The notes beneath the pieces were generated by a model, which had not been told where the DNA came from, did no database searches, and was given only the letters and a program-made list of their open reading frames with translations. DNA of 64,000 bases, taken from the NCBI GenBank assembly GCA_039707465.1, contig CM077645.1, forward strand, positions 63,206,850 through 63,270,849, given 5' to 3'. This document shows positions 29,901 through 41,900 of the stretch, one piece after another (the first letter of the stretch is position 1; each line of letters starts with the position of its first letter). Position numbers and translations under genes: made by a program. This stretch comes from Rhabdophis nuchalis (taxonomy: Eukaryota; Chordata; Lepidosauria; Squamata; Natricidae).

Positions 29901-32900
29901 TGCCCGCCCAGCTGAGGGAGCAGCAGTTAGCAGCGGCGGTTAGCGCCCCCCCCGGCGTCCAGCGATTTTAGCGTTGGCTGGGCGGCGGGGGGGGGGCGAG
30001 GACGAACGCGGAGGACTTACTTCCGGGTCCACGGTCGAAAGGGAACACTCGGGATCGGGAAATTTGACGAAAGGGCTCGCGCGATCCCGGGCGAACCCTT
30101 AGAAACCCATCCCTGCCCCACACTCACTAGTACTGATTATGTTTATTTATTTATTTTATTTTATTCACATTTGTATACCACCCTTCTCCCTAGCGGGACT
30201 CAGGGCGGTGAAGAGGCAGCAATAAAATCAACAATAAAAGCAAGAAATACAATAAATACGCTAAAATATATTAAACAAATAAGCCTGCTCTAAAATCCCA
30301 ATATAAACCCCTGGTAAAAAAATTAAAAACTACGCCAGGCCAGCCGCACGAAATAGGTGGGTTTTCAGGGCCCGACGGAAGAGGCGCAGGTCTGTGATTG
30401 TGCGTAGGTCAGGGGTTAGGTCATTCCAGAGGGCAGGAGCTGCCACACAGAAGGCTCTCCCCCTAGGGGTCGCCAGCCAGCATTGCCTGGCCGATGGCAC
30501 CTTGAGGAGGCCCTCTCTGTGGGAGCGGACTGGTCGGTGGGAGATATTTGGCAGGAGGAGGTCTTGCAAGTAACCAGGTCCCTTGCCATGGAGCGCTTTA
30601 AAGGTGATAACTAGCACCTTGAAGCACACCCGGAAAGCCACAGGCAGCCAGTGCAGCTCGCGCAGGAGAGGTGTTACATGGGAGCATCTAGAGGCCCCTA
30701 AAATCCCCCCCACGGCCACATTCTGAACTAGCTGGAGCCTCTGGGTGCACTTCAAGGGGAGTCCCATGTAGAGAGCGTTGCAGTAGTCCGAGCGGGAGAT
30801 GACGAAAGCTTGAGTGACCGTGCGTAGGGGTGCAACTGGCGTATCAGGTGGACCTGATGAAAAGCCCCCCTGGCCATGGCTGTCATATGATCGTCTAAAG
30901 ACAGCCGAGAATCCAGGAGGATGCCTAAGTTGCGAGCCCTCTCTGTGGGGGCCAATGACTCGCCCCCGATAGCCAGAGATGGCACTAACTGGCTATATCG
31001 CGACGCCGGAAGCCACAGCCACTCGGTCTTGGACGGGTTGAGTCGAAGCCTGTTTCTCCCCATCCAGACTCGCACAGCCTCCAGACACCGGGGCACCACT
31101 TCCATGGCATCGTTGGGGTGGTCTGGGGTAGAGATGTACAGCTGGGTGTCATCCATGTACTGGTGAAACTCTACCCCGAAGCCATGGATGATCTCACCCA
31201 ATGGCTTCATATAAATGTTGAACAGGAGAGGCGAGAGGACCGACCCCTGAGGTACCCCACAAGTGAGGCACCTTGACGTCGACCTCTGCCCTCCTGCCAA
31301 CACAAATTGTGACCGGTCGGAGAGGTAGGAGGAGAACCACGGTAAAACGGTGCCCCCCAACCCCAGGCCCTCCAGCCGGCACATCATGATACCATGGTCG
31401 ATGGTATCGAAAGCCGCTGAGAGATCTAACAGGACCAGGATAGAGGAACAGACTCTACCTAATTTGGTAAAGAAATGTTTGCATACAAAGAATCAAGCTC
31501 AGACCACACAAAGCAAAAATAATAGTGTGATACATGCCTTAGAGTATTTCAAACAACCAATAGATTTATCTATAAGCAAAATTATTTAATTCATTTTGCG
31601 TCTGCTTTATAAAGAATAGACATTTTAATAAAGCCATATATTTAAATACCATCTAGAAAAAAGTGAAATGACTTATAGCAGTTGATAATATTATTGAAAC
31701 AGCATTTGAAATAAATACAATATGTTCATTGTATTTATTAATGGATTCAATTATGGTCTGAGACACCAGAAAATACTTTTGTAGACAACAACTCTGATGT
31801 GGCACTGAGAAAAAGAAAATATATTAGTGCTGCAGAAAATTGAAAATTAATCTACAACATATATATTTTCAATATTTTGGTTGTACAAGTATAATATTAA
31901 TAATGGACCCCAAAATCTCCATCCATACTTAACTAACTAATGCACGAAATATTAATATTCCCAAGGTGCTCATGAGTGAAGTGAAATTGTTTCAGTTATA
32001 ACAATGGTTAAGAGTAGAGAAAAAAATAAATGCCCTCTCTTTGCCTGTATGTGTGTGTCTGTCTGGCCTTCTCTTCCTCTCTCTCTCGCTGTTGTTTTCT
32101 ACCTAATATTTACGTAGATTTTCATATTTTTACAGGAAATCAGTGCAATTCATCCAGAAACAATTGACTACTCCAACTTCAATGCCAGAAAAATAACCCG
32201 TTTCATCACCCATGGATTCATAGACCAGGGAGAAGAAAGGTGGTTATCAGATATGTGCAAGGTACAGTCATTAAAACATTTATATTATGCCTTCGTTTGG
32301 AAATCTCTTAATACCCAGACAGGTAACTGTTCTGACCCCCTCTTTCTCCGGCTAACACAAGACTGGCTGCCTGCCACTAACTCTCTTGGCTGCTTGCCTG
32401 AATGACTCTGAACAGATACGAAGCTTCCTAACTCAACTAGACACGAACCTGAAAATCAACATGAATAAACACGAATCTAGAAATCCAACGTTGTTCTCTG
32501 CAAGGACTTTCTTAGCAAAGACTTCCTTTTGGGAGGGGCCAGTCACTAGGCAGCTGGGACTAATTCAAATCCTACAAGTTCGCTTCTGATGCAATTGAAG
32601 CCTCCTTTTTTCAGCCCTTCTCAATCTAGCATCAGGGACACACTGGCCTTGATCCTCCCCACTACTCCAAGACCCAGGTGCCTCTACAATATGTGGCTTG
32701 ACTTCCTTACGCAATATGACAAGAGGAACCCACCAAATTTTGCAATGTGAAATTCTTATGCTCAGAATTCCAAGAAACCAGCCATAATATTTCTCAGAAC
32801 ACTCTATTCCAAAGGTGTCCAGTCAACTTTGACTCCAATTCTGAGAGTTGAAGCCCACAAGTCTTAAAGTGACCAAGGTTGTACACCCCTACTCTACTCC

Positions 32901-35900
32901 ACCCTTCTTCCTTAGTCTCCCCAAGATCCTTTTAATATGTCATGGTCTTTATGATACTTGCTTTTGGGGTGTAGGAGGGTATTATTTTAACTGAAGCATG
33001 TCTGCCCTTCAGCTGCCCCAAACAACATAAAGGAATACAATGAGGAAAAATTGTGACATAAGGAGCCCAAATATCTATAGTACTTGTCTATAATAAATGG
33101 CAAAGCAGCACATCCAACACATTCTTTTCCAAGACAACGTCTGTCAATTATGTATCAGACTATAACTTTCAGCTTTCCCAGATGAAGTAGACCCAAAGGA
33201 CACATTGTTTGATTCAAGTGGTACTGCCACTTGGCACATTTCACCTGAAGCTCTTCCACTTCTGCATTTGAAAAGTTTCTGATATCAGCGCCACTCCTTC
33301 CAAGTACCACTCTTGTCAAAATTCCCCTCCTCCATATGCCAGTCTTTAGAGAGATGCCCAAGCAACAGTGAGAAAACTAGGTAAAAACGGGGTAAAAAGG
33401 GGGCATGAAAAACATGGAAGGAGCAGAGAACCTCATAGTGACAGTTTAGGGCCCATTTCAATATTCTTCCCTTTTCTGTTTGCAAGTGGCAATTTTATCT
33501 TGCATCTTAGTAGGACATCTACTGGCATCTGGGAAAATTGGGTGTTAGAACTACCCTCTCCAAATATCTGGAAAAGGAAGTCTTGAGAAAAGCTGTTTAT
33601 AGGACTTAAAGAAAATCCGGGGTGTGTGGTGGCCCCATCATTTCCCTCAAATTTGTTTTTATATCTGTTTGCAGAGAATGCTTCACGTGGAAGATGTGAA
33701 CTGCATTTGCGTAGATTGGGTCAAAGGTTCCAGATGTGCATATACCCAGGCAGCTAACAACATCCGTGTAGTAGGGAGTGAAGTGGCTTATTTTGTAAAT
33801 ATCCTTAAGGTAAATGAATTTTCAGTCATTAATTAATGGTTATGAATCTTATAAATAATGGAGGGCTTTAAGTTTCTGTTTATAGCTAAACAACAATATT
33901 GATACTATTTCATTATCCAACATGGAATAAAACTACAGGTAGTCCTTGGCTTACAATTCATTTAGTGACCATTCAAAGTTACAACATCACTAAAAAAGTG
34001 ACTTATGACCATTTTTCACACTTAGCAATGTATTATTCCCATGGTCATATGATCAAAAATCAGATGCTTGGCAACTGACTCGCATTTATGACAGCTGCTG
34101 TGTCCGAGGATCATGTGCTCTCCTTTTGTGACCTTCTGTTAAGTAAAGTCAATGGAGAAGCCAAAGTCACTTAACAACAGTGTTACTAATTTAATAACTG
34201 CAGTGCTTCACTTAATAACTGCGGTAAGAAAGGTTGTAAAATAAGGCAAAACTAACTTAACAAATGTTTCATTTAGTAACAGAAATTTTGGGCTCAATTA
34301 AATTGGTAAGTTGAGGACTACCTGTAAATTGTTAAAATTTAATTATTAGGAATGTACTTTGTTGGAGAAAATAAGGGTTTGTAACATCTATAGCAAATTA
34401 TTGTGGATATTTACTGTATTTTGACAGGAAATAATCCTGAATTCAGCTATAAAATATAAAGTATTGCAGTTATACCAAGAGCTTTTGTTAGAGGATATGC
34501 TCTTGAAACTTAATCAGAATGCTGGAAGAACACTGAAAAGCTACCTAGGGAGAACACTGCATTAAAAAAGACAAAGATGTGGATGCAGATTAGAAACTTA
34601 ACCCAGCTATCAAGAAATACTAGTTGACACTCGCTGTATTTGAAGGAAAAGCTAATTTAGGAAATACTCAGAAATAGAAAAGCCTCCCTTCTGTCTAAAC
34701 CAGTGTTTCTCAATGTTGGCAACTTTAAGACAAGTGGATTTCAACTCCCAGATTTCCCCAGTCAACAAGGCTGGCTAGGGAATTCTGGGAGTTGAAATCC
34801 ACCCATCTTAAAGTTCTTAAGGTGGAGAAACACTAGTCTAAACTACAACTTGAATTTCGGGGAACATGAGACAGGGAGAAACAAGAAGAGTTCCAACACT
34901 CATTAACTTAACAATAGACCAGTGAGAAAGTGAAAATAGGTGAAGGATCCCTACCCTATCTACCAGGCATCATTTTCACATAGGTTTATGAGTACAAACA
35001 TCTGCCATGGTAAGGCGTGGGGGGAGGAAGTCAAAAGTGGCAAGATGGAAGTTGCAATGTTGTGACCAGCTCTTTATGTCATGTCCATGTGATATTGGCA
35101 CAGAGACAGAAGATTGGGGCTTGTTTTTTCCCAAAAGGCAACTGGACTTGCTTTTCCTTGAAGTTGTTTCATTTCTCATTTAAGTTCTGACTCTCTTAGA
35201 ATTGAAGAAGCTTTTTGGATGAAAAGCAAAACACCTTCAAGTAAAAATGAAGTCCCATTGCCTTTTTTGGGTGGGGGGAGCACCTTTGGGAAGAGTGGGG
35301 TTTGTATCTCATTGCTGTAATTACCATCTAACCTGTTTGGATCCTTCCTGAAGGGGCCATATGGTGCAAGGAGGTGATGGAATCTCCAACATGAAGTTAA
35401 GGAAGGCTTATTGCATAAGTCTCCAAATGCAACATATATGAGATTTATACTAAAGATGCAGAACAGTTTAAAATTCAAAGCAAAAATTTTCATATTGTTT
35501 AGAAAAGCAGCTTTTCATAGCTGTTATTAATTGGCCTTTGGATAATTTCTTTCAAAATAACATGGCTTCAAAAAAACCTTACACAGTATTTGTGCCACTT
35601 CTGCTTTAGAATCATAGGAGTAGGGTAAATATCTATATCTATAACTAGGGCAAATAATGTCATGATTAGAAGGATTGCATGATAAGCTATACAAGTCATG
35701 GTATATATCTGCACACACACACCCTCCCCCACCCAAGCTAAGCTTATTGTGCAAAATTATTGCCTGTACTGAAATGGGTGCAATGGTTAGCTGAGTTGGA
35801 CAACTTATGTAATTAATTATAATCTTGTTTTGCATCTTTGGACTCAGGCTAAAATGCAGCTGCCTGTATGATGATTTGGCAGAGATTTGGTAAATGGTTT

Positions 35901-38900
35901 GCATTTTGGCCACAGAGAAAAACAGACAATTACAAAATCCAATAATTCTTTTATCAGTTTGATCATAGCCTATCCTAACAGCTTTCTAGGAATCCTGTCT
36001 TGAATTTCTGTTCCTAAACAAGGTACGAATTTAAATCGAAAGTAAAATAAAGGTGCAGTGACAGGAACCCCAAAGATATGAAATTACAATTCTTTGTCCA
36101 CCTGACTACAATATATTTGTACATATTTGTGTTCTTTACTGGGTATCTGTGCTTGTGTATCTTTCAACTGGTTCTATGCTAAATTCAGCACCTGCAGAAT
36201 TATTTAAGTACTTTATCTTAGAGTTTCTTTATCTCACAATCAATTGAGGTTTTGTGAAACTACTGCCATTTATTACTTAGGAAAGATAAAACATGACTGC
36301 AATTGCAAGTCATGTAAATACACTTACAGAGCTAACAAAATATATGACGTTCCTTTATAACTGCTCTTATCATTAGGAGAAATATGGATACTCTCCCTCC
36401 ATGGTACATTTCATTGGCCATAGCCTTGGAGCACATGCAGGTTCTGAGCTGGGAAGCAGAATAAAAGGGATTGGAAGGATGACTGGTAGGTTGATGCATC
36501 TATTATCAGGAAAGAAAGTATTGCTGAATCTGAATGTATGCTGGCACATACTCTGAAGAACTACTGTAAATAATTTTACTGAATTGAGACAGTGAATGTG
36601 AGAATGAGGCTACATTCAATATATGCATAGTTATATATCTTTATATCCCTCCACGTTTTCTGTAGAATAGCATCTATAAGATTAAGAGGATTATCCTGTC
36701 TCGTATGATAGGTTCAGAGGTGGTATTCAGCAGGTTCTGACCAGTTCTGGAGAACCGGTAGCGGAAATTTTGAGTAGTTCGGAGAAACGGTAAATACCAC
36801 CTCTGACTGGCCCTGCCGGCATCTATTCTCTGCCTCCCAAGTCCCAGCGGGAATGGAGATTTGACAGTATCCTTCTCCTGCCACGGCCACCAAGCTATGC
36901 CCACAGAGCCGGTGCTAAAAAAATTTGAATCCCACCACTGGATAGGTTGTGCTGTTAATTAATGAAAGATATTTCCTATTATACATGGTACAAAGGCAAA
37001 AGGTTTAAATACTATTAAAATGAGCATCCTAGATGAAAGACATGATCTGAGAGGCCAAATGGAAACTATGTTTACACAGACTGTTTCCATTGTCTTACTT
37101 GCTGTTTGATTATTATCTTGGTTCTCACACAATAAGGCAACGTCATAAAGAAATTTGCATGGCCCTTTAAAGCAAAGTTCTAACGAAAGTACTGTATTTT
37201 ATCATAATTTATACTGTAATTCATTGCTCCCAGTCCCTGTAGCTGAATTTCTCAATAGGAATTCTGTATTTCTAGATCTCTTCGGAATATTCCTATGGTG
37301 TGCAGAATTTGTACATCTTGTTGCTTTATTAAATGTCCTTGCTCTGCAAACTCCATTTTGGACAAGCTTGTTTTAAAATTCCTTGCACTATCTGCTGAGA
37401 AATTAACCGTTACGGTCTTCCACATTAGCCCTTTTGTCTTCCTTTGCATCTCTTACAATTTTTTAGACTGAAGGTAGAGTTTGGAGAAAATTAATAAGTT
37501 TATTTTTATCTATTTCAAATATAATGTCATGCATACAGACTATTATGTTGCTTTCCAACTTGTATTTATTGCAAACGGAATTTATTTTTATATTGAGCAT
37601 TTTCTAACATACATATTTAAGATGTAACATTATATAGTATAATATTTCATACCATACATTTTTTGCTTTCCCTTTTAGCCAACAACTGCATTTAAAAAGT
37701 TAGAAACTGTTTTAAATAAGTTTTGCCATTACTGTTTTTGCTCTTATGGAAATGAATTTTTATTGTAATTTTTTTTCTCACAGCATTTTTTAACTTGCAT
37801 TTAGTAAAACAAGCATAGTGATTGTATAAAAATGCAATGGAAAAAATCTTTAGTGTTTCTCTTAATGGCCAACCGGCCCTACAAGACTTTCTAGCTACAA
37901 AGGCTTATGAAATTCTGAACTGATTTCAAATAATATTACTAGGAGCATCCTTTGACAATTGTGGACTGACAGGAATTAGGGTTGGTCAACACATAAATCA
38001 TTATAACTATATAATTAGTCCTGAAATCTTCATCATCTCCTCTTTAAATCGTATATTTAATGTTTATACCATTACAGGGCTAGACCCTGCACAACCTTTC
38101 TTTCAAGGAACTCCACCTGAGGTCCGATTGGACAAAAACGATGCTGAGTTTGTTGATGTGATTCATACTGATTCAGCACCAACAATTCCATACTTAGGTA
38201 AGCGGACTACAGAATACTATAGTACATAATATGTAAGAGACAAGCATGAATCTATTGAAACATAACACTATTTTTTAAAATCAATTTTCAGGGTTTGGGA
38301 TGAGTCAAGCAATTGGACATCTTGATTTTTATCCAAATGGTGGAGTACAAATGCCAGGATGTAAGAGAAACGCTCTTTCACAAATAGTGGATATTGATGG
38401 CATTTGGGAAGGTAGGTATCATCTCTGCAAAAAAATATTCAACTGTAGTACAGGAATGCAAATCTTACTCCATTATATCCTAGTGTGAAATATAATGGAG
38501 TAAGATTTGCATTTCTGTACTATAGAATCCCAAGCTGATGTTGTTTTGATGTGCTGGGGCTACCAGGATTTCTAGCCAGAATGGCAATTGTAGAAATTTG
38601 AAAAGTTCCAGCATAGCATGAAAAGCAGAATCAAGGTTTCCACATTTTCAAAATAATAAATCACCAAACTAAAAAAAAAGTGTAATAAACATAAGAAAGA
38701 AACTTGACTACTTTGTTTATAAAAAGGTAAATTCAGAGCTTTTTATTCAGTAAAAGCAGGAGGGAGGAAGAGATGAGGGAGAGCAACACATACAGTTATA
38801 CCTTAAAAAGCATTATAACTTTTTTTTTTTAAATGCATTATATAGGGGTGACAACTACAAAGTAATAGGATTAGACTCCGCAGCTGATCAGAAATGGATT

Positions 38901-41900
38901 TTGCTTGTATTCTTTCTAAGGTTATTTTTAGGGAAATTCACATAAATAATGTACTTTCTTAGTTACCAGATAGCCAGTGAGTATATGTTCTTTCTTCCAG
39001 CAGTTTGCAGCTTTTGAATGGGAAGATCCCATAATAGGCATCTCTCCCTGAAAAAAACATGAAAAAACTAACCAGCCATAAGTGCGATTAATATTTGTGC
39101 CAAGTTCTAGTAAATTCAGGACAAAAGAGAGTTCTATATGTCGTGTGTGTGTGTGTGTGTATTACACTACCTATGAGAGACGTGATGGGCAACAGTTTAA
39201 AAACTGACTTCATCAAGGAAAGATTAACAGCAGCTCTAAATCATGGCAGCTAGATATTTTGCCCAGTGGGCTTACATTAGAAAGAGGCCCTCTATTGCTA
39301 TAAAGCCATGATGGCATGCAGGCCCTCTCTGCTGGCACATGTGCCATCGCCCCAGGTCAGATCTCTGTGGTGTTTCTTTCATGAGCTCGCGCATGTGCAC
39401 CTTTCAGTTTGAGCAAGCACGCCCGCACAGTTTGGGCACTCGGTGTCTAAAAGGTTCGCCATCACTGCTATAAAGACTCAGTGCCTTCTCAATGAATTGG
39501 AATGTTCCCCCATATTATTTTGGTATGAAATCAACTGTACTGTAATTTAGTGGCCCCTATGTCACAGGCTGCATGGTCTTCTGGAATAGAAGGTAAGCTG
39601 TCACAGACTGTCTGTTGGACATAATAAATAATAATAATAATAATAAAGCTGAATTTATTAACCGCTCCCTCTCCCCACAGGGACTCGGGGCGGTGCACAG
39701 GGAGAATAAAAACCATAAATATACAAAAATACATACAATTTAAAACAGATTAAACAAACTCCTGTGCTAAAATCCCATTAACTAAAAATCCCCACTCAAT
39801 ATACATAAACAATTTAAAAACCCATAGAGAGAGAGACTACCCTAGGCCGGCCAGGCGGAAAAGATGTGTCTTTAGTTTCAGGCGGAAGGAGCGGAGGTCC
39901 GTGGTCGTTCTAATATCGGGGGGAAGGTCGTTCCAGAGGGCCGGGCCCGCCACAGAGAGAGCCCTTCCCCTGGGCGTCGCCCGCTGACAAAGTCTAGTGG
40001 ACGGCACCCGGAGAAGTCCCTCTCTGTGGGAGCGAATCGGCCGTGAGGATGTGTGAGGCAGTATCCGATCCCGCAGGTAGCTAGGTCCCGAGCCATGGAG
40101 CGCTTTAAAGATGATAACCAACACCTTGAAGCGCACCCGGAAGACGACAGGCAGCCAGTGCAGCTCGCGCAAGAGCGGTGTTACATGGGTAAACCTAGTG
40201 GTTCCCATAATTGCTCGCGCGGCTGCATTCTGAACTAACTGAAGCCTCCGGGTGCACCTCAAGGGGAGCCCCATGTAGAGGGAGTTACAGTAGTCCAGTC
40301 GGGATGTCACGAGGGCATGAGTGACTGTGCGAAGGGCGTCCCGATCCAATAGGGGGCGCAATTGGCGAACCAGGCGAACCTGGTAAAACGCCCTCCTGGC
40401 CACGGCTGTCACTTGCTCTTCCATAGACAGCCGGGTATCCAGGAGGACTCCCAAATTGCGCGCCCCATCCACAGGGGCAAGATGTTCGCCCCCTATGGCC
40501 AGCGTTGGAGAAAGCTGGTTGAATCGGGCAGCCGGAAACCACAGCCACTCGGTCTTGGTCGGGTTGAGCCTGAGTCCGTTACTTCCCATCCAGATCCGCA
40601 CGGCTTCCAGGCACTGGCACATCACCGCTACGGCATCGTTGGGGTGGTTTGGGGTAGATATATACAGCTGAGTGTCATCAGCGTAGAGATGGTACTCTAC
40701 CCCAAAACCACGGATGATCTCACCCAGCGGCTTCATGTATGCATTAAACAAGAGAGGCGAGAGGACCGACCCCTGAGGCACCCCACATGTGAGGGGTCTC
40801 GGGGTCGACCTCTGCTCTCCTGCCAACACAAATTGCGATCGGCCAGAGAGGTAGGAGGAGAACCACCGTAAAACGGTGCCTCCCACCCCCAACCCCCCCA
40901 GCCGATGCAATAGGATACCATGGTCGATGGTATCGAAAGCCGCCGAGAGGTCTAATAGGACCAGGATGGAGGAACAACCCCCATCCCTGGCCCTCCAGAG
41001 ATCATCCACCAACGCGACCAATGCCGTCTCGGTGCTATGCCCGGGCCGAAAGCCGGACTGGCGCGGATCTAGATAATCAACTTCCTCCAGGTGACGGGGA
41101 AACTGTTGTGTCACCACACTCTCAACAACCTTCGCCAGAAAGGGAAGGTTGGAGACGGGACGATAGTTGGTTAAAAGAGCTGGGTCCAAAGAGGGCTTCT
41201 TAAGGAGGGGCCTCACCATAGCCTCTTTTAGGGAAGCAGGCAAGGAACCCTCACTCAAGGATGCGTTGACAACCTCTTGGAGCCAGCCTCGTGTCACCTC
41301 CCAGGATGCCAGTACAAGCCAGGAGGGACACGGGTCCAATAAACATGTGGTGGCTCGCAGTCGTCCACGTAACCTGTCCATATCCTCGGAAGCAACGGAG
41401 TCAAATTCCTCCCAAACAAGATCGGCCTCGTGGCATCCCACTGGGCCACGAATGGGGGCTAGCTCGTTCCGTATCTGAGCGGTTTTGTCCTGCAGAAAAG
41501 TCACAAATTCCTCTGCTCTACCCTGTAGCGGGGCTTCCCGCACCCTCTGTTGCAGGAGGGAACGGGTCACCCTGAACAGGGCGGCAGGGCGGTTTTCTGC
41601 GGATGCTATGAGAGTGGCGCAATGATGACGTTTGGCCACTCTCAGCGCCACAATGTAAGTCCGTAAATGGGCTCTTACCTGTGTCCGGTCAGATTCGGAG
41701 CGAGTAGCCCTCCATCTTCCCTCTAGGCATCTCTTGCGGCGTTTCATCGCCCTCAGCTCCTCGGTGAACCAAGGAGCCGGGGCAGCTCGGCGCCGCAAGA
41801 GAGGCCGCAAGGGCGCGACCCGATCCAAGGCTCCCGTGGTCGCAGTATTCCATGCGGCCACGAGGTCCTCCATCGGGGCGCGGGTCAGGGGTACAGGAAG

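Larger units (their letters stand above)
28384..30115. mobile_element. 1.73-kb composite hAT-type element
   Basis: The left end is CAGGGGTGGGTTTCAAA and the right end GAAACCCATCCCTG. The exact 8-bp duplication CCCCACAC lies at 28376-28383 and 30116-30123. Inside are three perfect 30-bp minisatellite units (28421-28510), a fragment of the CAGGTAGTCC family (about 28535-28592), roughly 780 bp of CT-rich DNA (28592-29371), a TG tract, and about 590 bp of CpG-rich DNA (29520-30110). No transposase. It occupies intron 27798-32135 of the complete lipase gene. Confidence 0.85.

Noticed and set aside
28538..29943. Frames of 268-365 codons rich in Ser/Leu/Phe or Lys/Arg/Glu
   Set aside because: Produced by the polypyrimidine tract and CpG-rich interior of a transposon on both strands.
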